From Terfezia claveryi (lineage: Eukaryota; Ascomycota; Pezizomycetes; Pezizales; Pezizaceae): a DNA stretch of 64,000 nt. The translations under genes were made by a program, and so were the position numbers. Below, one piece after another: positions 11,884 to 22,921 of this stretch (positions within the stretch are counted from its first letter, which is position 1; each line of letters opens with the position of its first letter). The stretch is taken from contig WHUX01000003.1 of the NCBI GenBank assembly GCA_015179025.1, forward strand, positions 310,001-374,000, written 5' to 3'. The notes under the pieces are model-generated. The model searched no databases. It was not told the origin of the DNA and saw only the letters and a list, made by a program, of their open reading frames with translations.

Positions 11884-13420
11884 TCCTTCTGACTCTGCAT
11901 CATCCGTGTCCTACAACCCATCCTCTGAATTCCCATCCTCCACCTCATAGTCATTGTCATCATCATCCTAGAGATCAGCATCTGACTTATTATTATCTTC
12001 AGAATCTTCACACTCATCTTCGGCCTCTTTATCACCATCTTCGCTGGGCTCACTACTAGCATCCTCACTGTCACCACTAGTACTTTGCGCATCTTCTACC
12101 TCCTCTGTCGACCCATTATATCTGTCGTTTGCCGGACTGCAACTGTATTCTAGCTCGTCGTTCTCGGCATACATGATTGGCACATTGTTCTCCTCACTTA
12201 CTATATCTGGCAACATTGGGGACCCTTCCTTGAAATACCCACATGGTATTAGATGTGTTTGTTCTGCCTTTTTCAGATCTTCCGCTAGCTCCTTAGCTTA
12301 TTCGTCCAGTTCATCATTGTCAATACTATAGGATTCGGCTTGTTCCCATCGAAGTACTTTCTCATGCACCTGATAGTGCCCAAGAATCTCTAACTGAATT
12401 ATCTTCAACAGACTTTTCTCCAGTGTTGTCGGGAGACCCTCCCACTACTTTAACATTCGATTAAAGGCTACTGCCAGGCTGTTAGTGTTTAACTCCTAAC
12501 AACCATGGTCCCATACTTACAAGAGGAATTCGTATAGTTGAAAAACTCCCCATCTTGGAATGCCCCACTCTCATATGTTAGTAGTGCGTATCGCAGTGTT
12601 GCAAAAATCAGGCAGATGAATGGACTACTGATTCGGCTTATGAACATCGAGTCTTGGTTTCCGAGTTTCTTTACCCCATCAAAGAAATTTATATGAATAA
12701 TTATGCTCCTTCGGTCGCTCTGAATCTATACCCCACCCCTTCGATCATCCCTGAATTCTTAGTGTCTGTTGACTCACATTTTCCCTATGAATTCACTTAC
12801 TTCCCATTTTTCATGTTGGCATGTCAAATGATCCTTATCCAACAACTAACTGACCCTCTTCCGAATGTACTCCAAACTACAGTTTTGGTCAAAGTCGTAG
12901 AGTTTTGTGATATGACGCTTCGCTTCATAGACGAGATGCGATCTTGTACAAGATTGGATACTCCGCAGCTAGATAAGGATTGTAGCGTCTTCTCCAACAT
13001 TTGCTACGACCTCTCTTACATATGCGTCAATCTTAGTTGTACCTCTTCATCTACTCCGACTCGATTTCAGCTTCCTTCTATACCTGTACCAGAAGATATT
13101 CCATACGATCAGCGTCTGGCAAAGGCTCCTCAAAAAAACGTGATCTTCTCGATGCGATTTATGGCATTACACACAACGGCCTTTGTTATTCCGTCAAACT
13201 GCATGAAGCTCTGATTTCGCTGCGAATTTTCTTTAGCCCCTGTCAGTCGCTTCTTTGGTCTGTTCAGTTTATAATCGTCATCGTGGACATCTATTTCGAT
13301 GCTAGCTGGTGATAACAATCGTGGTTGGTTTGTGTCCGAACTGCACCACTCGCAGATGGACTGAGAGGTGCCTTGTCCCAGACTGTTAAGATGTGGTTCA
13401 AGTACATTTTGTAAGTACAT
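11884..13420 (-). pseudogene. Decayed gene of unknown function with acidic C-terminus
   Basis: The minus strand carries a discontinuous coding signal. Segments include KPKKRL-like basic stretches near 13,260, then FFDGVKKLGNQDSM, SPFICLIFATLRYALLTYES and GAFQDGEFFNYTNSS (about 12,560-12,690). After a frame change come LLKIIQLEILGHYQ and a tail of more than 80 residues rich in Asp, Glu and Ser (12,216-11,970). Stops and frame changes show it is dead. The middle part faintly resembles the DUF6532-type helical domain common in mushroom genomes, but I am not sure. It is probably cargo of the giant element, or another nested element. Confidence 0.35.
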
Positions 13421-14419
13421 GTCAAGTATATTCTTATGGAATGGTTTGTTACCTTTCCACTTTGTACAATAGTAGAGCTGGAATTCCCTTGACTTCCCGT
13501 ACCTCTATGTGACCCCCAGCGGACCCATAGGATTAATTGCTGGATGGTAAATCCTGTCACACTCATATGTAAGTACTGGTTTCCTCAATCTTGCTGATTC
13601 TCCTACCTTCGGAAAATTGATTGTAGGCCTGAAAAGTCGACGAAACCTAATTAACTCACTCATAATTAGATACAATTCATGCAACTATGGAACACTTTCA
13701 CTTACGGGACTACTGGTGGATACCTGGCCCTTGCCATTCGATGTTAATCGTCTAGTGGAAGACTTTTTTATATTGGCATTGACGGATTGCCGCTTGGTTG
13801 TGTCGTCTTTGAGGTCGCAGCTTGCAGCCCACTTGTGGGTGATTTGCTTACCTTTTCCCTTTGCTTCTGGCTTAGTATTGACTTCCGTGTTACTACTATT
13901 GTGAGCTGCTTTGTCTACAAGAAGCCGCCTACCACCTCAGTGGATATCGTGGTCGTCTTAAATCTACTGATATATACTAACAATATTTCTCATTGTCAAC
14001 ACCAGCTTGGATTCTAATAGTCCGCCCACAGCTTTTCTCAATGGTATACCAAAAAAAAAAAAAAAAAAAACAACTATTATGAAACATAGGCATATAATTC
14101 ACGACACCCACCATGCGGCTCATACCCACAAAAATCTCCGAGCGTCCAAAAAGGACCTTCTGAAACATCACCATGACACTCACAATCCTTCCTTGACCCA
14201 TAAAAATCCCCGACCACCCTGATGTCTCATATTCCCCAACCTTCCCTAAAAAATAAAAAAAAGACAGATTGCGCATGCATGCGTTACATGACGTCCAATC
14301 AATGATACCCACAATCTTGCTTGTCAAACACTTGAAAATCTCAGTACGTAACTATATGAAAATCCAAAGAAAAATTGAACAAAAAACCCTCATTTATCCA
14401 CCTCTCACTAGAAGCAGCT
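13421..14419. other. No recognised gene; A-run
   Basis: Only short overlapping open frames. A run of about 20 A (about 14,049-14,069) could be the remnant of a retroposed tail on the plus strand, but nothing recognisable precedes it. Confidence 0.4.
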
Positions 14420-16233
14420 CTAACTATACCCTTTTTGTCCCTTGCCTTTCACCAGTCTCCCTTTAGTCGTTGGTCCCTTCCCTCCACCGCCCCCAACAGT
14501 TCCTTTCACACCCTTCCGATTTCGTTCTGCTTCATCCCTATCATCACTACTACCACTATCAACCGGCTCACCAGCGCCCACCTCCTCCCCCTCGTCCACC
14601 TTCTCCTCCTCCTCCTCGCCCTCCTCCTCCTCCTCGCCCTCCTCCTCCTCCTCCTCGCCCTCCTCCTCCTCCTCGCCCTCCTCCTCCTCCTCCTCGCCCT
14701 CCGCCTCGCCCTCCTCCTCGTCGTCCTTCTCCTCCAGCCTACTAGCCTGCTTAATCTTGACCGCAGTCATTTTGACCATTTTCTTTGATCTTGCGTCCCT
14801 TGAGCTGTCCTTTTGCCACCCACCACATACCGTTTCCCGCTTTTGGTCTTGATGAACGTTGGAGCCTCCTCTTCATCGTCATCACCCTCGTCAAAGTTCT
14901 CAATCTTCCTAGTAGATTTTTGTCCACCTTGAGGTTTCACAATCCCCTTACCTTCCCCACTTTCCCCTTCCCACTTTTGGTCTTGATGTGTTTGGGAGCC
15001 TCATCATCGTCGTCTTCAAGGTTTACAACGTCCTTGGACGTTCGTGTCCCTTGAGTTCTCACAAGCCCCTTACCTGCCCCTACATTCCCCTTCCCACTTT
15101 TTTTGATCTCTTTGGGAGCCTCCTCTTCCTCCCCATCGTCCTCTTCAACCTGCTGCTTCTTGGCAATACTCTTCTTCTTCAATGTTTCCGTCCCTTGAGT
15201 CGTCTTCATTTTCACGGATCCCATACTACCCTTACCGCCCCCATGCTACGCTTAGACCCCCTCAATGTCTGTCTCGGTTCCTCTTCCTCTGATTCTCCTT
15301 CCCCGACCCCATCCTTATCATCCTTCTTCCCTTTCACACCCTTCGGTGGTGGACCCCGAGTGGCTTCTTGCGTCTTCATTTTCACGGATCCCATACCCTT
15401 ACCTGCCCCCATGCTACGCTTAGACCCCTCAATGTCTGTCTCGGTTGCTCTTCCTCTGATTCTTCTTCCTCGACCTCATCCTTATCGTCCTTTTTCCCTT
15501 TCACACCTTTTGGTGGTGGACCCTGAGTGGCTTCTTGCAACTTCCTTTTCACGGATCCCATACCCTTCCCGCCCCCACGCTACGCTTAGACCCCCTCAAT
15601 TCTCTCGGTTCCTCTTCCTCCGATTGCTCTTCCTCGTCATCATCCTGGTTATCCTCCTGCTTCCCTTTCACACCTTTTCGTTGTAGACCTTTAGCAGACT
15701 CTTGGGTCCTACCTCTCTTAGGTTGAGGCTTCCCAGTCGAAGTATCCAACATCACTGTGTTAGTCTCTTGCGGGGCTGTAGGAAGGGGTGGCAGTTGCAT
15801 TCCGAGAATTGGAGGGCTCGGATCCTCCGGATATTCTGCCGCATGTGCCTCTCGTGCAGATTTCACTGCCTTATCCCTGATGACAGCCCCGCTACGCACT
15901 TTCTTAGCAACATCTTGAGCCAAGATATTGACAGCGTAGCTAATGGACTTATCATTGAGGTATTTGAGTTGTCCCATAGGAGCCATCGTCGGGAGAGCCA
16001 CGGCATGCTTGAGAAATGTCGTCCATGTATCCGTTCCAGCTCTTTGCGGTCCGTAGATACCGCTTTGTTTCATTATGTGTGCAATATCTCGCCTCCAGAG
16101 CCCATACAGGTTTTCTGGAATCCCTTCCCCGAAAAATCCAACTACTTTTGCATGTCCATGATTGGACTGTTACATGATAGTCATCTTCTGACTCTTCATT
16201 GGTGTCTGCCGGTTGTTTCCTTTTTGGTGGCAT
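14420..16233 (-). pseudogene. Repetitive acidic/basic protein gene, disrupted
   Basis: The start is MPPKRKQPADTNEESEDDY (ATG at 16,233). After a frame change it continues FFGEGIPENLYGLWRRDIAH, MKQSGIYGPQRAGTDTW and LKHAVALPTMAPMGQLKYL. A low-complexity region follows in which a module of about 165 bp occurs three times (15,212-15,740): KGVKGK, an acidic run, EEEEPR, LRGSKRS, GSVKMKTQ. The C-terminal part (14,780-14,510) is nearly pure Glu/Gly-Glu, from ctcctcctc repeats. It looks nuclear (basic start, alternating charge), but I recognise no domain. Stops at 15,549 and 15,212, and frame changes between modules, break it. It lies inside the giant element, so it is a candidate cargo gene. Confidence 0.4.
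14560..14745. repeat. CTC/CTCCTCGCC microsatellite tract
   Basis: Repeats of cctcctcctcctcgcc, about ten copies. They are responsible for the Glu/Gly-rich frame on the minus strand and Pro, Ser or Leu runs in the plus frames. Confidence 0.85.
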
Positions 16234-16612
16234 TTCGTATCCTTGATATTGCCAATCAATGGCTATCTGGACTAGTAGATGTTAGTGGACGTAGAGCACG
16301 GCCCCCTCTCAGTCTGCTTACAATGGAATAGAGAGTGAATGGGTTTGAGTTTGCCGTTTCCCAGAGTTCTTAGATATTGACTATAAAGTAGTTCAGGCAA
16401 GGCTTCTGTCACCATATATCAAATATGGTTGATGTTGAGGGACTATGAATGTCGAAGACGGTACGGTAATAAATAGCATACCGACCTGACCATGGCCACC
16501 ATTTCGTTTACAACTTGTAGACATAGCAAACAGCTATTTCTTTGTATGGTGGATTATGGCCAAAGTTTGATCATGTAAAGAAGCGAATGTAATAAAGCGA
16601 ATATAAAAATGT
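16234..16612. other. No recognised gene
   Basis: Spacer between the repetitive gene and the short-motif array. Nothing recognisable. Confidence 0.4.
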
Positions 16613-16614
16613 TC

Positions 16615-17690
16615 AGGACTAGTCTGGTTGGGGAATGGACGCTAACGGCTATTACTTGATCTGGTCTAAGCTGTAATCTGGTTGGCATAACAGACTACTG
16701 TGATTGACCTTGCGAGGTCACCCTACGGTGCAACCAGACTACCCTAAGGCTAGTTTGTTTCATTATGCAGTTGACCATTCCAAACAGACTACATTTGACA
16801 AGAGGTTGTGCCAACCAGACAAACAAAGACTATAATGTGAACGTAAAAAAAGGCTGTTTGGGAAATGCTCGTTATGGGCAATTGCTTGATATAGTCTAGC
16901 GTATACCCTGGCTACCTGAGATTGGCACTTGACGTTGGCTTCCTATCACAAAGCAAAGTCTGGTTGGGGAATGGACGCTAATGGCTATTACTTGATCTGG
17001 TCTAAGCTTGTAATCTGGTTGGCAAACAGACTACTGTGATTGGACCTTGAGAGGTCCCCCTAATGGCTAGTTTGTTTCATTATGCAGTTGACCATTCCTA
17101 ACAGACTACATTTGACTAGAGGTTGTGCCAACCAGACAAACCAAACAAAGACTTCTCTACGAGAGGCTTGTGCCAACCAGACTAACAAAGACTATAATGT
17201 GAACGTAAAAGAGTAGTCTGGTTGGCACGTAAAAAAGGCTGTTTGGGAAATGGACGTTATGGGCAATTGCTTGATGAAGTCTAGCGTATACCCCTGGCTA
17301 CCTGAGATTGGCACTTGACGTCAGCTTCCTATCACAAAGCAAAGTCTGGTTGGCACAAGCCGCTCTAGGTAACCATGATAAAGTGAACGTAAGAAGGTAA
17401 GAGACTGTCTGGTTGGGGAATGGCAGTCCTCCTGGTCACAGGAGAATTGAGGCGAGTAAGTACGGACTACCTAGTCTGGTTGGCATGACTGCAAGGATTT
17501 TCAACTAGACTAAGGATATTCTTAGTCTCAACCCAGGATATTCTGAGTCTGGTTGGCACCACACAGACTAGGTCCAACCGTGCCAACCAGACTAGGTCCA
17601 ACGACTTGGTTGGCACAAGACTAGGTTGGCACCACTAGAGGAGGGTCGTGCAAAAGACTAAGAAAATCCTTAGTCTGGTTGAAAATCCTT
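16615..17690. repeat. Array of TCTGGTTGGCA motifs with large direct repeats
   Basis: The motif agtctggttggca or its complement tgccaaccagact occurs about 18 times in both orientations. It is superimposed on a long direct repeat: gtctggttggggaatgg starts units at 16,622 and 16,958, and a third start lies at 17,344, giving units of about 336 and 386 bp. The second unit carries an extra motif pair (about 17,150-17,190). Dense two-way short motifs suggest protein-binding sites, such as subterminal transposase sites, or nested mini-elements. Confidence 0.7.
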
Positions 17691-18440
17691 GCCAACACAC
17701 TAGTGACGGATGGTCAAAGGCACCATACTGGACGGTTGGGTTGCCTAACCGCCTCCGGAATGGCTTCGGCCTACCAGTTCCTACTCAGGTTAGCGCAGGC
17801 TTTTGACCGGCTGACCGGCACAAACACCTTGGTGGGTGGAAATATTTCTGTTGTTTTACCCATCATCATCTGTGAGCAAGAAAACTCATAACATTTGCAA
17901 CCTACGGTATTAAACCTCTTTTACATAAAAATGTCTTTCCTCAGACTGTTTTAAATATCCCCTTTTTTCTCAATGTCTTTCCTCAGGCCGCAGTGCAATA
18001 TGTGGGGTCTGATAACAATTTATTTTTGGAAAGGACAGGACAAGCAGTCTTGGCATCATTCAAAGAATGTCGTCTTTCCTTTCTTCTCCTCTTGCGATTT
18101 CTTTCATTATACTATACCAACTGTTATACTACACCAACTGGATAGTCTCATACTAAAGATCTCATACGAAGATGGATACCAAACTACCACCAGGCTATAT
18201 AGCATGCCTCACCTATGGTCGTTATGGCACATGTGTAGTGGATTATTACCACTAATACTGTACAACTGGGACCATATACCTAGTGCAGTGGACTTCCATG
18301 ATTGCGGGACTATGGGTCTAGTTCTAGTCCAGTATCGTCTAGCTTGCGCCTCAAGCGTTCAAACTAAACAGTCCCTACTGGTCACAGAGAGTCCCAGGGA
18401 GGCCCTGGATACTCTGACAATTGTTGTATGTGAGCTACTC
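17691..18440. other. No recognised gene (one open frame of unknown meaning)
   Basis: An ATG-initiated frame of 158 codons (17,973-18,449, plus) has no domain, signal peptide or repeat that I recognise. A short local duplication (aatgtctttcctcag at 17,928 and 17,972) lies at its start. I do not claim it as a gene. Confidence 0.3.
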
Positions 18441-18449
18441 CGCCCCTAA

Positions 18450-18905
18450 TTTTTATGGACTATAGATTGTTGGTGGCAAAGTATACGATGTTAATTTTTG
18501 AACTATGAGTTACTATACAGTCCAGTTACATACCAATATCATCCTAAAGATTTCGAAGAAGGCAGTATCACCGAATACAGAGAGAGTCCCCATCGAGACC
18601 TACCTATTCTGCCAATCGATGTATGTGAAAGCCGCTCCATATACAATTTTTACAGAACATAGGTTGTTGGTGACGGAGTACACGATATTAATTTTTGAAC
18701 TATGAGTTGCTATACAGTCCAGTTACATACCAATATCATCCCGAAGACTTCGAAGAAAGCAGTATCACAGAATACAGAGAGAGTCCCTATTAAGACCCTA
18801 CCTATTCATCCAATCATTGTAGGTGAAAGGAACTGAATATGCAATTTATATGGAACCTACATAGTTGATAGGAGAGTATGCGATGTCAATGTTGCAACTA
18901 TCAGT
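18450..18905. repeat. About 199-bp tandem duplication
   Basis: tttttgaactatgagtt(a/g)c at 18,495 and 18,694 starts two units of about 199 bp sharing tacagtccagttacatacca and cagagagagtccc. A third, partial unit runs into the start of the transposase relic at about 18,890. Confidence 0.75.
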
Positions 18906-19663
18906 TCACTGTAGCCAGTCATTATGCCGACATCTACGAAAAAAACATGCTGGCAAAGAACTGCAATGCAGTCTGCCCAAAAAATGGCGATGCCAGATCC
19001 TCACAGGTTGTCATGTACCCTCAAGCGACGCCGGAAGTACAGCATCGATGCTGTACTTAGAGTCACAAATAGACTGACCGAATACAGTTCAGAAGCTACC
19101 TCAATAGTGCTTGGCAACATTAGATTACCAAGTATTGCGTAGATATCATCAGACCCTCTAAGTCCTTATCAATGTACTGAGGAGTATCCTCCATAGTCAC
19201 TCCAAGTCGGACAAGTCATACGCCGGTAGTTGTTCACACCCATGCGGAATCCATCATGGAATCCACTATTATTCTTTACCAGTGCTTATGAATATAAACT
19301 TGCACGATTCTTCCATCAGAGCAAGACTTCGATGAAGCAAATTGACCAATTTTTAGAGATAACTTGCTACCTCTAGATACCTGCTGGAAACTAGGGGTCG
19401 GCTATAGGTCTGGTCATACCTGGTGTAATAAAATGTGAGCCCTGATAGACCAACCAGCATGGCAACATGGGACCGTGGATTTCCACCTGCAAAAAGGGGT
19501 GACATTTTTCTATAGGGACGTTGAACAGTGTATTCGTTACCTTCTCCACCAGAAAGCATATGCTCAGTATCTGGTTTTCAAACCTCAGAAGGATTTTGAT
19601 CGACAAGGTAACAGGGTCTATACGGAGATGCATATGGGAGACTAGTGGTGGAACACGCAGGTA
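18860..19663 (+). pseudogene. Plavaka/KDZ transposase relic 2, N-terminal part
   Basis: It opens with a broken C2H2-like finger: CQCCNYQFTVAS in one frame, then SLCRHLRKKHAGKE in the next (about 18,886-18,960). Further on it reads VTFFYRDVEQCIRYLLHQKA, YLVFKPQKDF and VYTEMHMGDWWWNTQ (19,490-19,660), the conserved segment leading to the catalytic region in Plavaka proteins. It stops at the LINE-1 insertion and resumes at 26,701. The N-terminal finger suggests DNA binding. It carries several stops and frameshifts. Confidence 0.75.
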
Positions 19664-20101
19664 GGTTCTTATCTACACCGACATCAATTTCGAAGGACTG
19701 AACGAAAAGTCGTTCACAACAACGAAAAGGCTTCCGATTTCGGCGAAAAGCGCATTCTATTCGGCTCGAGACTCTGAGCTCGAATATCCAATTTTCATAA
19801 GTTATCGATACAAATTATGAAATCCCCACGAGGGTAAAAGCCTTGTTTACCTGGGCGATTGATTTCAGCGGATTCCTACGGAGCAACCGTGTCCAATTTC
19901 GATTGGCCGGAAGCGAGGTAGCTTCTTCTAGGTTTGATTGGTTTGCTAGGCTAGCGCTTCTGAGGCTCTGCAAGCCTTTTAGGCTTAGTAGAGTTCTGCT
20001 TTCCTCAAGATAGGAAGCCAGTTGGTTGCGCGCTTTCCGTATTAGGGCGTTCTATTTAGTATACCCACAAAAGATACCAAAAATACCCCAGGTTTTTATT
20101 T

Positions 20102-22921
20102 ATGGCTGGAGGAAAGGGAAAAGAGAGTTTACCAGTATATGGACTGGTAACTGATTGGGGGAGGAAGTCCAAGTTGGTTATTGAATCAAGGGAAGACGGG
20201 AAGGTAATCAGGAAAAGACAATTCATCTTAGATGAAGCCAAAGGTTGGTAGGCCTCGGAAAAATTCCAGAAGATGAATAGGAAGGAGGTGCTTTCAAAAG
20301 CTATAGAAAGGACTCTACTCAAAGCTAGGGAGGAAGGGGCGGAAAATGATGAAGGTCTGGCTCTTTGGACCACATTCCTAGACCGCGACTCCCAAGGGTT
20401 CGAGTTGGATGAGGTAGAGACTATTAAAGTGGATTCAGAGGAGGCTATGGAGAGAGTCTTGAATATCGCTTCAGGAGCTTATGCGATTCAGGAGGTTTTG
20501 GAGAAAGAGGGGGAATTCGAGTTCGAGATTGAGGAGGTAGAGGAGGATGACCTAGTCATTGAGAAAGTTATTAGCAAGGTAAAACAGGCTGATATGGGAA
20601 GAATGGCATCAGGAAGCTGGGTTATGAAGACTCCGAAGAAGTCAATGGAAGCTAGGAAGGCCAGGGAAAAGATATGGAAACTGGAGTTATCTACGATTCT
20701 GGACTCCCAAGATGAAGACGAAGTTCTGAGTGATACTGAGTCGGTACAAGCAGCAGTCACCCCGACCCCGGTAAAGAAGAAGGCAGATATCGGCAAACTA
20801 GAGATCTCTTTTACTCCAGCCCCAGGAAGTCCAGCTAGAGTCTTATCAATAAACGGAAATCCAGTAGACCAGGAAACGTTCAAGAAAATGGAGGACAGCA
20901 GGTGGGCTCCCTCACCTGAGCCTAAAGAGAAGACGGAGAAGATGGTCAAAGAAGCGATGAAGAGGGCTAAAGAAACATGTGAGGATGAGGACGGGTTGCA
21001 GTCAGAAAAGGAAGAGGAAGACGATGATGAAGGATCGGAGGATGAGGAGGGGGACACAGGGATGAATGACCTCGGAGCAGGAAGTTTTGCGGAACCATAT
21101 TCAGGAAGGGACCGAGCAGAGGAACTCCTAATTATTATCAAGAATGAGGAAACCCTGATTGATGCAAGAAAGGTGAAGGGAAAGAAGTCCCCAGATCTAT
21201 TCAGGGCAGTCAGAGCAGCGGAAGCAAACATCGTTAGTGCGGGGTATATGATTGCACAAGAGGGGGGACAAGGTAAAGGCTGGGACTTGATCATGGATGA
21301 AGTCAAGTTTGGTCTTGAGGATGTTAAAGAGAAGGATGCGGTTTACAGAAAAGCTTGGGATGCAAAACAGATCTACGAAAGAGTTTTGCATAATAAGGAA
21401 AGGGAAGTTAACCGTAAGTTAACTAGGAAGGTGGACGAGATGCAGGAAGGGCTAGCCAAAATCCTTACCTACCTTGGTATTGCGGATTATAAGGTGGAAA
21501 AAAGGATAAAGGCTAAGATCGAACAGGATAGAAGGGATAGTAAGGAAAAAAAGAGAGTAGCAGAGGAGAGGAAGTCGCTGAAGGAAATGATCCAGAAGGA
21601 AGAAGAGATGGCTACAGCTAGAAAGAAAGCTCTTCAGGAGATGAACTTAAAAAAGAAGGCGGCAGATGAAGCAGATCAGTTAGCAAGGAAGGTAAAAGAA
21701 GAGGCAGAGGCCAGTATCACGGAGCTAGAATCTGGCTTAGGAGGAACGACAAGTAAAGAGGTGGAAAAAGCAATTAAGGAACAAATTGCAAAGATCAAAG
21801 AGGTGGTAGGAGCCTCCTAGAAAAATGCGGAGGAAGCAGGAGAAGTAGTAGGACAGGAAGGCTTTTGTCTCAAAGAGGGCAAAACACACCGGAAAATCGA
21901 GATCACCATATGCCATAAGGCCGAGATCACTATGGTAATGGAGAAGTCTCTCCCGGCGGCAGTTATGAGAGTTACGGCAGCCCTTAATGCAAAACTCAGG
22001 ACCTTGGGAAGGAAACAATAGGAGGTGGAAGCCAAAGTGGATTGGTCAGTCTCAGGCAAAGAGACGTTATGGAAACTTGGGAAGGTCCCAAGTAACATCA
22101 GGGTATATGATGCCTTAGAATGGCTCTTAGAACAGGCAATCCCGGTGATGAAATCAGCAGAAAGAGGTTGGATTTCAAGGGCCTCAACGGTTAGAGTCGT
22201 AGCTAGGTTCCTGATCGGAAGTGTCGGAATGTCTATAGAAGAAGTTGAGGGAGCCTTGAGGAAGGAAAATTCAAACATTAAGTGGGGGGATAGAGATAAT
22301 ATCCGCCTAGTGTACAACGATTGGAAGATTAAGATCGGATCAGTGGCAGAGGCAGACAGATTGGTACGAGACGGACTGAAATGGAAAGGAAAGAAGATTG
22401 CAGTCTTCACAGAGGCAGGATATAAAAAGGCCGTTCCTTCAAGTGTCAGTAAATTAGGAAGGGGAGGCTTAAGCAATACATCATCTCCACCCCCAACAGG
22501 GCCTAAGAAGTGGAGGGAAGGAACCCACCAGACAGGAAGACCGTTACAAGCAAGAAAGGTTGTGGATGGGAACACGGTCTGTTATAATTGTCAAGGCAGA
22601 GGCCACATGGCAGCAGTCTGCAAGAATCCTTGGAGGGCTTGAAACGCACCAGTCCCCTCAACGCATAAGAGAACATATATGGGGCAGCCGGGTCCATCTA
22701 ATCAGAAGAAACAAAGGGAAGAAAAGGAGAAGAGCACCCCAGCGGAGAAGGTAGCCCAAGTTCCCAAGGTTGTAGAACTTGATGATTCGGAAGAGGATGA
22801 TGAGGAAGATGAGTCATGGAATGGGGCTGTGGAGAGAGCATATAAGCAAGGAGACAGCGATTGGTTCCCAGATGATGAGAACGAGACTAAAGGCAAGAGG
22901 AAGGCTGTTAATGTCTGGTAA
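20102..22921 (+). pseudogene. LINE-1 ORF1 (Gag-like RNA-binding protein)
   Basis: ATG at 20,102 (MAGGKGKESLPVYGLVTDWG). One frame runs to TAA at 22,919-22,921, about 939 codons, broken by stops at 20,249, 21,818, 22,019 and 22,640. Contexts suggest most were TGG (Trp) changed to TAG or TGA. The centre is highly charged and probably coiled-coil (21,350-21,800, runs of Lys/Glu). Near the C-terminus is a CCHC zinc knuckle, CYNCQGRGHMAAVCK (about 22,578-22,622), expected to bind the element RNA. The last 80 codons are acidic. The stop overlaps the ORF2 start by 11 nt. Confidence 0.8.

Noticed and set aside
14375..14852. Plus-strand frames with Leu, Ser or Pro runs
   Set aside because: They are antisense to a Glu-rich minus-strand frame and arise from the ctcctc microsatellite.
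17973..18449. 158-codon plus-strand frame as a host gene
   Set aside because: No recognisable domain, no supporting context, and it sits between repeat arrays inside the giant element. Not enough evidence to call it.
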